A stretch of 64,000 bases of DNA from Kangiella geojedonensis (GTDB lineage Bacteria; Pseudomonadota; Gammaproteobacteria; Enterobacterales; Kangiellaceae), in the NCBI RefSeq assembly GCF_000981765.1, contig NZ_CP010975.1, forward strand, positions 1,612,001-1,676,000. Reading direction: 5' to 3'. Below the pieces are notes generated by a model. It was not told the DNA's origin and searched no databases. It saw only the letters and a list, made by a program, of their open reading frames with translations. Position numbers and translations under genes: made by a program. This document shows, one piece after another, positions 55,719 through 64,000 of the stretch. Every line of letters begins with the position of its first letter. The stretch's first letter is position 1.

Positions 55719-58558
55719 AAAACTGGGGAATTAGTCGACGAATTCTAACTTTGGCTTTAACGCCAACGTTGTTAGTTTGCCTATTATTAGGCTTCTTTTT
55801 TATCAATAATCACATACAAGACAGCGAAGACTCACTACTGTCACGTGGTAAAACCATTGCAACTCACCTAGCTTTAGCCAGCGAATACGGCATCATCACG
55901 CTAGATAACTCAACGCTTCAAGAAATGGCACAAGCGGCCCGAGATAATGATAAAGAATTATTAGCGGTTGCCATTTACGATCAAAATAATAGAATTCTGA
56001 CCTCGGTAGGTGCCGCAGAGTACTTGTCAAAGATGGGTATTCAGAACCCTCATGATCTCACTCAAATCGGCGCGCAGAGCAGCTTGATGCGTTACGCCCA
56101 TGTCGAAAAACTTAACGATGGTGTGGTTTTCCACGCCCCTATTTTATCCAAGTTTCCTGAAGATCATGAAGCATGGCGAACCAACGTAAAAAACAATACC
56201 GAAGTGTTGGGCTACGTTTCGGTACTGATGTCACAAGACTTTTCGCTACTCAGCCGTTATAGCACTATCATCACCACCATCCTTATCAGCCTAATCGGTC
56301 TATTAATTGGCGGCTTCTTGGCGCGCAGAATGTCGACGAGTGTTACGGAGCCTATTGTCAGCATGGCAAAAGGCGTCGACAAGATTAAAGACGGTAAGCT
56401 TGATACACGAATTAGCTCGGATGCCAGCGCAGAGCTGAAAACACTGCAAGACGGTATCAACTTGATGGCTGAAAGCATGGAGCACAATCAGGAAGAAATG
56501 CAGCAGGCAGTTGATCAAGCCACGGAAGACTTACGTGAGACCTTAGAAACGCTAGAGGTTAACAACCTAGAGTTGGATATTGCACGTCGTCAAGCAGTCG
56601 AAGCTAGCCGCATTAAAACAGAGTTCCTAGCCAACATGAGCCATGAAATCCGAACGCCGATGAATGGCGTTATCGGCTTCACGGATCTACTGTTGAAAAC
56701 TGAGCTAAACAATAAACAAAAAGACTTCCTATTCGATATCAAACGCTCAGCATCAGGTCTGTTATCGATTATTGATGACATTCTGGATTATTCAAAAATC
56801 GAAGCGGGAAAAATGTCCTTCGAGCGTTATCCGTTTGATTTACGTGAATGCGTAGATGATGTTTTCAAGATTTTGGGCCCCAACGCCTCGCAGAAAGGCA
56901 TTGAACTGGTATCGCTGATTTATTCAGACGTCCCTAAAGCACTATTGGGCGATCCGATTCGAATAAAACAGATCATCACCAACCTGTTGAATAACGCCGT
57001 TAAGTTCACTAAATCTGGTAGTGTTGAACTCTATGCTGAAGTGGAGTCTGAAGGTAAGAAAGGACTAAAGCTTAAAATACAAGTCAAAGACTCAGGTATT
57101 GGCCTGACAAAAGAGCAGCAGAACAACCTGTTTAAAGCCTTTAGCCAAGCAGATAGCAGCACCACTCGTGAGTTTGGTGGTACCGGACTTGGTTTAGTTA
57201 TATCCAAGTCCTTGGTGGAAAAAATGGGCGGTAATATTGGCGTCGAAAGTGTCGAGGGTAATGGCTCTACCTTCTGGTTCACCCTTCAGTGTGAACGTGC
57301 CGAGTCCTTACCTGAGGATGGTTTAACGGGTGAGTTCCTGGCGGCTAAATCTGTACTCGTATTTGACCCGCACCCTGCTACTCGTTTGTCGTTAACTCAG
57401 ATGCTGGAAGACTGGCAAATGCAGGTTCGCAACTTTGAGAAAATTGATGACTTAATGACAGAGGTTGACCTCTATGCTCAAAGCGGTAAAAACGTCGACT
57501 TGATCATTCTGGGTGGCCAGCGTTTCCGCCGTCGTATGCAACAGATTGAGCACATCTGTGACAAAGTGAACAATCAGCTTAGTTGTCCGGTCATTACCTT
57601 TAGCACGTCCAGTGATGTGGATTTCCTTGAACATCTTGCAACTCTTGGCGTGTCACGCGCGATGGAAAAACCAATTACCTATCGCGCCTTATATAACTCG
57701 CTAATTGAGTTACTGCGCTCCAACCGTTCTGAAACATCCGGTAAAAAAGCACAGGCTAACACCAGCCAGCTGAACGCCAGTGAGCTGAAAGGCAGCTACG
57801 TGTTGGCCGTGGATGATAATCCTGCTAACTTACGCTTGGTTACAACATTACTGAAAGACCTCAAAATTAAAGTCGATACCGCAGAGAGTGGCATGCAAGC
57901 GGTAGCTTTAAGTAAAGATAAAGTCTATGACGCTATTTTGATGGACATTCAGATGCCGGAAATGAATGGTCTAGAGGCGACGAGGACGATTCGAGCTAAT
58001 GCGACCAACCAAAGTACTCCTGTTATCGCTTTAACTGCTCATGCGATGGCAAATGAACGAGAAATATTACTCGATTCTGGCATGGATGATTACATGACCA
58101 AACCCGTCTCTGAACAAGACTTAATTAATGTTCTATTAAAGTGGACACAGGCAGACGCGTCGCTTAATACCGCAGTTCAGTCTGCCGAATCCAATGACAC
58201 GAATAAAGAGAAAACATTGGATTGGGAGTTAAGTCTTAAACTGGCCAACGGTAAAGTTGATTTGGCACAAGATATGTTGAAAATGATGGTGGAGTCGAAT
58301 CATGAAACGGGGCGAGTGATTCATGCAGCTTACCAAGCCCAAGACTTTGATGAGTTATTGCAGCATATTCATAAGCTACATGGCGCCAGCTGTTACGTCG
58401 GAACACCACGATTAAAAAGTTTAAGTAACCAGTACGAAACCAAGCTGAAAAAACAACAATACAACTTACTAGAAGATCTGCATACCGACTTAATTGCAGA
58501 GCTGAAAGCCATTAACCAAGCAGCACAACCCTATATCGAAAGCGAAACGACGAGCTAA
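55715..58558 (+). CDS. barA: Hybrid sensor histidine kinase BarA
   Basis: A 947-residue tripartite kinase of the BarA/GacS type, which would drive the UvrY/GacA-CsrA circuit. TM1 about 11-30, periplasmic sensor about 31-180, TM2 about 184-203, HAMP about 203-256 and a coiled coil, HisKA with H310 (ANMSHEIRTPMNG), ATPase with N427 and FGGTGLGL (487-494). A first receiver-like domain (545-670) lacks the acceptor aspartate (DLIILGG at 595-601). A second, intact receiver (695-810) has D744 in LMDIQMPEMNG and K797. The HPt domain (about 838-940) has the acceptor H886 in HKLHGASCYVG. The position near rlmD/relA agrees with E. coli barA. The cognate regulator is not in the window. Confidence 0.93.
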   Translation: MKNWGISRRILTLALTPTLLVCLLLGFFFINNHIQDSEDSLLSRGKTIATHLALASEYGIITLDNSTLQEMAQAARDNDKELLAVAIYDQNNRILTSVGAAEYLSKMGIQNPHDLTQIGAQSSLMRYAHVEKLNDGVVFHAPILSKFPEDHEAWRTNVKNNTEVLGYVSVLMSQDFSLLSRYSTIITTILISLIGLLIGGFLARRMSTSVTEPIVSMAKGVDKIKDGKLDTRISSDASAELKTLQDGINLMAESMEHNQEEMQQAVDQATEDLRETLETLEVNNLELDIARRQAVEASRIKTEFLANMSHEIRTPMNGVIGFTDLLLKTELNNKQKDFLFDIKRSASGLLSIIDDILDYSKIEAGKMSFERYPFDLRECVDDVFKILGPNASQKGIELVSLIYSDVPKALLGDPIRIKQIITNLLNNAVKFTKSGSVELYAEVESEGKKGLKLKIQVKDSGIGLTKEQQNNLFKAFSQADSSTTREFGGTGLGLVISKSLVEKMGGNIGVESVEGNGSTFWFTLQCERAESLPEDGLTGEFLAAKSVLVFDPHPATRLSLTQMLEDWQMQVRNFEKIDDLMTEVDLYAQSGKNVDLIILGGQRFRRRMQQIEHICDKVNNQLSCPVITFSTSSDVDFLEHLATLGVSRAMEKPITYRALYNSLIELLRSNRSETSGKKAQANTSQLNASELKGSYVLAVDDNPANLRLVTTLLKDLKIKVDTAESGMQAVALSKDKVYDAILMDIQMPEMNGLEATRTIRANATNQSTPVIALTAHAMANEREILLDSGMDDYMTKPVSEQDLINVLLKWTQADASLNTAVQSAESNDTNKEKTLDWELSLKLANGKVDLAQDMLKMMVESNHETGRVIHAAYQAQDFDELLQHIHKLHGASCYVGTPRLKSLSNQYETKLKKQQYNLLEDLHTDLIAELKAINQAAQPYIESETTS

Positions 58559-58572
58559 CGTAGCCCGTCGTT
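58546..58572 (+). terminator. Hairpin at barA 3' end
   Basis: aacgacg/cgtcgtt plus gcta/tagc form an 11-pair stem with one mismatch and a 3-base loop, spanning the barA stop codon. The trailing sequence (gctattt) is only weakly T-rich, so it is a moderate terminator candidate between convergent barA and mtaB. Confidence 0.45.
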
Positions 58573-58584
58573 GCTATTTGTTAA

Positions 58585-59934
58585 CTACAGCTGTGTTATT
58601 TTAATTGGCGCTGATGCATCGACTGCTGCCACAGGAATTTCATCCGTAATCTCACCAACCAAGCACCCTTGCTCTTCATCAACAGACATCAATTGAGTAT
58701 TGAGTATCAAGCGCTCAGGACTTTTATCCGCGGGCACATCTACAGCAACTTTATGATAATTCGGCGTGTAGCCATGATAACGATGACTACCGTCTTCATT
58801 TGTTTGGTTAGAGCTTTCCCAAAGGATAGGAACATTCTGCCCCAACTGAGCTTGTAGCTCTTGAGCTTTTAATTTTGCCGCTAACTCATGCAACCGTCTG
58901 CTGCGTTCTTTTTTCACCTCTTTACTGATTTTGTTGGGCAAGCGTGCAGCCTTTGTGCCTTCCCGATCAGAGTATGTAAAGATGTGGATATGTCCGAATC
59001 CGACCTGCTCAATATAGTCCATCGTTTGCTCAAACTCTTCATCGGTTTCGCCAGGAAAGCCAACAATCACATCCGTGGTGACATTAAAACCAGCGACTTG
59101 AGTTCTCGCCTGCTTCACCAGCTCGGCAAAGTCTTCCGTACGGCAGCGACGCGACATGCGACGCAAAACACTGTCTGCACCACTTTGGATGGGCAGATGC
59201 ATATGCGCCATTAGCCTTGGGTTAGCAAATAACTCAAAAAAGTTCTCGCCTAAATCCCAAGGCTCAACTGACGCAAAACGAATTCTTGGCATTTCCGTCC
59301 GCTCAAGAACGCTTTCCACCAATTCATACAAACTCGAATCGATATCCGAACCGTAACCGCCGACATGAACTCCAGCCAACACGATTTCTTGAATACCTTC
59401 CGCATGCAACTTATTGATTTCATCAATTAAATCTTCAATCGAGCGGCTTTTCTCTTCACCACGCGCGACGGTCACAATGCAGTAAGTGCAACGGTATCTG
59501 CATCCATCTTGGATCTTAATAAAGGCACGCTCACGATTTCGAGCGAACAAAGCACTTTCACCTGGCTCGGTGGCAAACTCTGGCATCACAGGGATGTCCA
59601 GTATTTCTTTGACCTTATCAACTAAGACGTCTTTATCAGAGTTATCGACCACCAAATCAACGCCCATGATTTGCTCTAGCTTCTCAGGCTCTAGTGAGGC
59701 ATAGCAACCTGTCACGACCATGCGAGCTTCAGGATTAGAACGGTGGAAGCGACGCACGGTTTGGCGCGATTTACGAGCAGCTTCAGAAGTGACCGCACAA
59801 GTATTTAGCACAATTAAGTCCGCCACTTCGGGAGTGGCTGCCAAGGAATAGCCTACTTTCTGAAACGAGGTCGCCCAGTTCTGTAGTTCAGCTTCGTTTA
59901 ATCGACAACCTAAGGCACTTAAATGTACTTGCAT
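58585..59934 (-). CDS. mtaB: tRNA t6A37 methylthiotransferase MtaB
   Basis: A 449-residue radical-SAM methylthiotransferase expected to convert t6A to ms2t6A at position 37 of tRNAs. The N-terminal UPF0004 domain has cysteines in SALGCRLNEAELQNW (C10), LNTCAVTSEAARKS (C46) and VTGCYASLEPE. The radical-SAM CX3CX2C is in DGCRYRCTYCIV near 145, and a TRAM-like domain follows at about 375-449. The ALGCRLN and ARKSRQT segments favour MtaB over MiaB (i6A) or RimO. E. coli lacks this enzyme. It is convergent with barA. Confidence 0.87.
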   Translation of the reverse strand: MQVHLSALGCRLNEAELQNWATSFQKVGYSLAATPEVADLIVLNTCAVTSEAARKSRQTVRRFHRSNPEARMVVTGCYASLEPEKLEQIMGVDLVVDNSDKDVLVDKVKEILDIPVMPEFATEPGESALFARNRERAFIKIQDGCRYRCTYCIVTVARGEEKSRSIEDLIDEINKLHAEGIQEIVLAGVHVGGYGSDIDSSLYELVESVLERTEMPRIRFASVEPWDLGENFFELFANPRLMAHMHLPIQSGADSVLRRMSRRCRTEDFAELVKQARTQVAGFNVTTDVIVGFPGETDEEFEQTMDYIEQVGFGHIHIFTYSDREGTKAARLPNKISKEVKKERSRRLHELAAKLKAQELQAQLGQNVPILWESSNQTNEDGSHRYHGYTPNYHKVAVDVPADKSPERLILNTQLMSVDEEQGCLVGEITDEIPVAAVDASAPIKITQL

Positions 59935-60075
59935 AACTTTCTTTCTCTACCGTTTTACAGCTCTTAATCAAAGGGATTGCTGGCCAATTCGGTCTCAGCA
60001 AAACGGGCGCTAATTGTACAGATTATAGTCATTAGAATCATCTGTTTTAACCGAAATCCGGCAAACAAACATAAA

Positions 60076-60098
60076 AAAAGGCGCCAAAAGCGCCTTTT
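60076..60098 (-). terminator. Rho-independent terminator of mscS
   Basis: A perfect 9-bp stem (aaaaggcgc/gcgcctttt, 5-base loop) lies 18 bases past the mscS stop, with a run of T following on the minus strand. Confidence 0.88.
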
Positions 60099-60115
60099 CA
60101 TTTAGCCTCGAACCC

Positions 60116-61015
60116 TTATGAAGATTGCTCAACCTGATGAAGATGAACATCTGTTTGAGGGAATGGGATCGAAATACCGTTAGCATCGAGAGCTTTCTTG
60201 AACGCTTCTAGGTTGTCCCAGTAAACGCCCCAGTAATCACCGCTATTGACCCATACTCGTAGCGTGAAATTCACTGAGCTATCGGCTAATTCAGCAACCG
60301 CAATGAAAGGTTCAGGATCTTTAAAAACGCGCTCATCGGCTGTGATCACGTCTAGAATGACTTTTTTAGCCTGGTCAATATCATCTTCATAACCAATGCC
60401 TAAAGTGAAGTCCACCCGACGCGTTGGCTCAGTGCTGTAATTCACTAAAGAGTCTGTTGAAATCGGCGAGTTAGGGATGATAATGGTTTTATTATCCGGT
60501 GTTTTCAAAATCGTGTTGAAGATTTGAATTTCCTTCACCGTACCTGAATACCCCTGCATTTCTACCCAGTCACCGACCTTATAGTGACGGAATATTAATA
60601 GCATCACACCGCCAGCAAAGTTTTGAAGCGTACCAGATAGAGCCATACCAATGGCTAAACCCGCAGCACCCAATAAGGCAACAAAGGTTGTCATTTGGAC
60701 GCCCATGGTACTAATCACGGTAATACCCAATATCACCTTCAACAAGATGCCAGTGAAGCTCAACAAAAAGTTTTCTAGTGTTGTATCGAAGTTTTTAACC
60801 TTAAAAAGCTTCTTCATACCACCTAGTAAGATCTTAATTAAAATCAGACCGATGATAAGAATCACAAGAGCAACGGCTAACTTTGGCAAATAAATCATGG
60901 CATATTCCATGGCCAAGTCAGCCCAACCTGATATTTGTTCCGTGCTTATTCCTAAGCCATTTGCTGTCTCTGAAGCTGTTTCTTGAGCTGCTTCAGCCGC
61001 TTTATTCGTAGACAT
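60116..61015 (-). CDS. mscS: Small-conductance mechanosensitive channel MscS
   Basis: A 299-residue inner-membrane channel that opens on hypo-osmotic stress. Three membrane helices: TM1 about 41-66, TM2 about 85-107, and pore-lining TM3 in FVALLGAAGLAIGMALSGTL (about 111-130), with the glycine/alanine pattern of MscS. The cytoplasmic beta domain begins FAGGVMLLIFRHYKVGDW, and the alpha/beta C-terminal part ends ANGISIPFPQTDVHLHQ. It has its own strong terminator. Confidence 0.94.
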   Translation of the reverse strand: MSTNKAAEAAQETASETANGLGISTEQISGWADLAMEYAMIYLPKLAVALVILIIGLILIKILLGGMKKLFKVKNFDTTLENFLLSFTGILLKVILGITVISTMGVQMTTFVALLGAAGLAIGMALSGTLQNFAGGVMLLIFRHYKVGDWVEMQGYSGTVKEIQIFNTILKTPDNKTIIIPNSPISTDSLVNYSTEPTRRVDFTLGIGYEDDIDQAKKVILDVITADERVFKDPEPFIAVAELADSSVNFTLRVWVNSGDYWGVYWDNLEAFKKALDANGISIPFPQTDVHLHQVEQSS

Positions 61016-61202
61016 ATTGGTTCCCCGTATCTGATAAATTCATTACGCGAGTATTCTATTAACTGCTTCACAGAGTAACAAGCGTATTATTAAAATCAAG
61101 GACTTACTTTTACAAATTTTAACGACAATTTATTGCTAATCTGTTAATTTGTTATTGATATTGACTGTATTTCATCCAACCAGGTTCAAACAAGGAGTCA
61201 CC

Positions 61203-61616
61203 ATGAAACTGCTGAAGCTTCTCACTATCGCCACTATTTCCACTATAATCGGAACTGGCTGTGCCAGCATCAAGCCGGCCGAAATTGATACCAAACTATC
61301 TCAATGGCAAGGCAGCAACATTGATACCGTGATTCAAACCTGGGGCGTACCTACCGCCGATCGTGAGATCAACGGCAAGAAATATGCCGAATGGAATACC
61401 CGCGAAATAAAAAATCGTCCATCTTTCAATATTGGCGTAGGTGGCTTCGGTGGTAATTTCTTTGGCAGTATTGGTACTACCTTGTTTGGCGGAAAGAAGG
61501 ATCTATATTGCACAGTCCAAATTGGCTATAACGATGAAGGCACAGTCACCCAGAGTAACTGGAGTGGTGATCCTGATGCCTGTGACTCGGCTATTCCTGA
61601 AAGAGTGGACTCTTAA
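61203..61616 (+). CDS. Small lipoprotein of unknown function
   Basis: A 137-residue predicted lipoprotein. Signal peptide and lipobox end IIGTGC (C at residue 20). The start is set by AAGGAG seven bases before the ATG at 61203. The mature part has a short SmpA/OmlA-like look (DTVIQTWGVPTADREINGKK), followed by a glycine-rich stretch, GVGGFGGNFFGSIGTTLFGG (about 81-100), and a C-terminal part with two cysteines (YCTVQIGYND, DACDSA) that could form a disulfide. No specific function is recognised. It is divergent from mscS and convergent with recJ. Confidence 0.8.
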   Translation: MKLLKLLTIATISTIIGTGCASIKPAEIDTKLSQWQGSNIDTVIQTWGVPTADREINGKKYAEWNTREIKNRPSFNIGVGGFGGNFFGSIGTTLFGGKKDLYCTVQIGYNDEGTVTQSNWSGDPDACDSAIPERVDS

Positions 61617-61624
61617 ATTTCATT

Positions 61625-63337
61625 CTACACAGGCTCTAGGTGAGTAATAATCAGCTGTAGCTCTTTTTGGTAATAATCATTAATATCCGGTCGAAACACA
61701 GCTCGTATATTCGATACTGGCTGTGACCACTGAACAGGATCGACTCTGAAAGCAATTGCTGAAATAGGTTTCGGGCACCCTTCTTTTTCTAGAGTGAGTT
61801 TTAAATGGTTCTCCCCAACGATTCGTTGATTTAACACTTTAAACACATCATCGAAAGCTGGCTCAGCAAAGCCTTGTCCAAAGGGCCCTGCTGACGATAG
61901 AAGCTCAGCGCTTGCTAATTGATACTCTTGTGGCATCAAGGCTCCATCCGTTTCTACCACATCCTCCATAATACTATCGCCTAAAATCTGCTGTACAGCA
62001 TCGTCAAAAGCACGCTTAAAGTCTTCAAACTTATCTTTGCGCAATGAAAGGCCTGCGGCCATGGCGTGACCGCCAAACTTATCAATAAGTCCGGGTTGCT
62101 TCGCATCTACCAGCGCCAAAGCATCCCTAATGTGAACTTCTTTTACCGAACGCCCTGAACCTTTAATGTACGCTTCATCAGCATTAGCAAACACAATACA
62201 GGGGCGATAGGTTCTTTCTTTTAAACGTGAAGCCACTAACCCGACTACCCCTTGATGCCAGTGAGGTTCATACAAACACAAAGAGACTGATTGCTCTTGG
62301 TTATCAAATGACATCGATTCAATTTGGGCCAAAGCCTCATCCTGCATTTCTTGCTCAACCTGTTGTCTGTCCGTATTCAAACTATGCAAAATCTGTGCAT
62401 ACTCTATCGACTTTTCCTTCGACTCGCTTAGCAAGCATTCGATCCCTAATCCCATATCATCAAGACGTCCAGCAGCATTAAGTCTTGGGCCAACCGCAAA
62501 ACCCAGATCGGTCGATTTAATTTTTGACGGATCTCGCTTAGCCACTTTAAGTAACTCTAAAATTCCTGGGCGGCACTTCATTGCACGAATAAGCTTTAAT
62601 CCATGTTCAACCAAAATTCGGTTATTTTTGTCTAAAGGGACAACGTCTGCAACGGTACCTAAGGCGACTAAATCTAAGTAATGAGCTAGATTGGGCTCTG
62701 TAACACCAGAAGAGTCAAACCATTGTTTTTCCCGCAGTAAAGCACGAAACGCCAGTAACACATAAAACACCACACCAACACCCGCTAAGTTTTTGCTGGG
62801 AAATTCATCGCCGGGCTGGTTGGGGTTAACAATAGCATCGGCCTGTGGCAGTTCATCACCCGCTAAATGGTGATCCGTTACCAACACTTTTATTCCAGCC
62901 TCTTTGGCCGCTTCGACTCCCGCTATACTGGAGATACCGTTATCGACTGTGATAATCAAATCTGGCGACATCTCTTTTGCCACCTCGACCAACTCGGGCG
63001 ACAAACCATAACCATAATCAAAACGGTTAGGAACCAAGTAATCCACCGTCATGCCTAGGCGAGACAAGACCAGCTTGGCTAAAGCACTGCTGGTGGCTCC
63101 ATCTGCATCAAAATCACCAACGATTAAAACTTTTTCCTTACCAACTAAGCTTTGCCACAGCAACTCGGTCGCTGAATCAATGCCGGTAAGGCTATGAAAA
63201 GACTCAAGCTTTGATAATTGATAATCGAGTTCCTCAGCACTTGAAATACCGCGATTGGAGTAGATTCTATTGAGTAAACTAGAATCGGTAAGTGCGTGTT
63301 CAGTATTAGAAGCTCTACGACGGATGTTTAATGGCAT
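61625..63337 (-). CDS. recJ: Single-stranded-DNA-specific exonuclease RecJ
   Basis: A 570-residue DHH-family 5'-3' exonuclease for recombination and mismatch repair. Metal motifs: VLIVGDFDADGATSSALA (near 70-87), LIITVDNGIS (near 130), VTDHHLAGDELP with the DHH (near 152), and DHHA1 GGHAMAAGLSLR near 425. It is slightly shorter at the C-terminus than E. coli RecJ (577). In E. coli dsbC lies directly upstream of recJ; here a small plus-strand gene is between them. Confidence 0.96.
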   Translation of the reverse strand: MPLNIRRRASNTEHALTDSSLLNRIYSNRGISSAEELDYQLSKLESFHSLTGIDSATELLWQSLVGKEKVLIVGDFDADGATSSALAKLVLSRLGMTVDYLVPNRFDYGYGLSPELVEVAKEMSPDLIITVDNGISSIAGVEAAKEAGIKVLVTDHHLAGDELPQADAIVNPNQPGDEFPSKNLAGVGVVFYVLLAFRALLREKQWFDSSGVTEPNLAHYLDLVALGTVADVVPLDKNNRILVEHGLKLIRAMKCRPGILELLKVAKRDPSKIKSTDLGFAVGPRLNAAGRLDDMGLGIECLLSESKEKSIEYAQILHSLNTDRQQVEQEMQDEALAQIESMSFDNQEQSVSLCLYEPHWHQGVVGLVASRLKERTYRPCIVFANADEAYIKGSGRSVKEVHIRDALALVDAKQPGLIDKFGGHAMAAGLSLRKDKFEDFKRAFDDAVQQILGDSIMEDVVETDGALMPQEYQLASAELLSSAGPFGQGFAEPAFDDVFKVLNQRIVGENHLKLTLEKEGCPKPISAIAFRVDPVQWSQPVSNIRAVFRPDINDYYQKELQLIITHLEPV

Positions 63338-63429
63338 AAACTCAGGATCTGTTACATTTCTGGTTGCCCAACGTTATACTGTAAATAACACTTTGGTGCA
63401 AAATAAACCCCAAACCACTTCTGGACATT

Positions 63430-63798
63430 ATGGATATTTCTTTAGACACAAACGCTGGTGATTTTCAGATTCGCTCTTACAGGGATCGAGCTATCTTGAT
63501 TAATGCTCGTGAATACAGAGAGCCTTTGACGCTATCACTCAACAAACTCGATCAGCACTCGTTACCTGAGACGGTGGAAGCCATAACCGTTAGTGCGCTA
63601 AAAGAACTTAAGATACAAGACTATGAAGCGGTATTGCTAGGAACAGGTCCTGAGCTCATTCAGCCGTCGTGGGAAATTATCGAAGCGGCGCAGATGATGG
63701 GAGCGCCTTTAGAGGTCATGTCGACAGGAGCTGCATGCCGTACCTTCACCATTTTATCCAGTGAAGGTCGACAAGTTCTAGCTATCTTGTATCCCTAA
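63430..63798 (+). CDS. Mth938-like (DUF498) protein
   Basis: A 122-residue protein of the Mth938/DUF498 family (also called AAMDC-like). The family features are VLLGTGPELIQPSWE near residue 68, MGAPLEVMSTGAACRTF near 88 and the terminal QVLAILYP. The fold is known from structures; the biochemical role is not. It lies between divergent recJ and the end of dsbC, with which it is convergent. Confidence 0.85.
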   Translation: MDISLDTNAGDFQIRSYRDRAILINAREYREPLTLSLNKLDQHSLPETVEAITVSALKELKIQDYEAVLLGTGPELIQPSWEIIEAAQMMGAPLEVMSTGAACRTFTILSSEGRQVLAILYP

Positions 63799-63846
63799 CG
63801 TAACGTAAAGCTACACGCGAATAAGCTAGGTGTTGTGAGAGCAGAA

Positions 63847-64000
63847 TTACTTATTGGCAACGGTTGACGGATTACCCAATTCATTTAAGCGACGATTCAA
63901 AACTTGCGCTGGCAGATAGCCACCAATCAAGTCGCCATTCTCTAAAATGATTCCAGGTGTACCGTTGAGACCAAACTTTCTCACTAGAGCCATATGCTCT
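63847..64000 (-). CDS. dsbC: Thiol:disulfide interchange protein DsbC, C-terminal part (cut by right edge)
   Basis: Reading leftward from the right edge, the frame gives HMALVRKFGLNGTPGIIL, then ENGDLIGGYLPAQVLNRRL, ending TVANK and a stop at 63847. The GTPGIIL cis-proline loop followed by GGYLPA is the DsbC/DsbG thioredoxin-fold C-terminus, a periplasmic disulfide isomerase. Position next to recJ supports DsbC. About 51 residues are inside the window, and the CXXC lies outside. Confidence 0.88.
   Translation of the reverse strand, partial: EHMALVRKFGLNGTPGIILENGDLIGGYLPAQVLNRRLNELGNPSTVANK

Overview
The window reads as the chromosome of a gammaproteobacterium with moderate GC (by eye a little under 50%). 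Two conserved gammaproteobacterial blocks are recognisable: gyrA-serC-hisC-cmk with mtaD-ubiG-mupP-yciK beside it (as in Pseudomonas), and nlpD-pcm-surE-truD-ispF / ispD-ftsB-eno-kdsA-pyrG / mazG-relA-rlmD-barA. The mix of Pseudomonas-like and E. coli-like order suggests an Oceanospirillales-type marine bacterium such as Kangiella. This is inference from synteny and protein style; no rRNA is present to settle it. I saw no tRNA, rRNA, CRISPR array, transposase or prophage.

Layout: 1-6.3 kb, cmk (cut by the left edge), hisC2, a diguanylate cyclase on the opposite strand, serC, gyrA. 6.5-9.3 kb, mtaD-ubiG-mupP. 9.3-15.0 kb, signalling genes set into that block: a GAF/PAS/GGDEF/EAL protein and a histidine kinase/response regulator pair resembling PdsS/PdsR. 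15.1-24.3 kb, yciK, ppx and ppk (convergent), rluB, a receiver-only protein, scpB, scpA, trpS. 24.5-30.4 kb, a small MarR-led operon, yciO-rnm, yciB-yciI-bolA, an unknown membrane-anchored protein and nlpD. 30.5-34.1 kb, yqaA-pcm-surE-truD-ispF. 34.1-41.5 kb, a complete histidine operon (hisG, hisC-HAD, hisB, hisH, hisF, hisA-IE, hisD) lying between ispF and ispD. 41.5-50.4 kb, ispD-ftsB-eno-kdsA-pyrG, then yaiI, mazG, relA. 50.4-52.3 kb, a repeat-rich AT-rich island with one unknown gene. 52.3-64 kb, rlmD, a PolB-type exonuclease, a periplasmic binding protein coupled to a BarA-type hybrid kinase, mtaB, mscS, a lipoprotein, recJ, an Mth938-like gene, and dsbC (cut by the right edge).

The most striking element is the hisG leader. 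Within about 350 bases there are two separate short reading frames, each with five consecutive histidine codons, and each followed by its own Rho-independent terminator. In both, a segment after the His codons is complementary to the 5' arm of the terminator, as an antiterminator should be (6 bp in the first unit; 9 bp including one G-U pair in the second). This looks like two histidine attenuators in series. The first has a near-consensus promoter that would start transcription almost exactly at the leader ATG, so that leader peptide may be translated from a leaderless RNA. The operon they control holds a HisC-HAD phosphatase fusion and a HisA-HisI-HisE fusion, and its last gene ends 20 bases before the essential isoprenoid gene ispF.
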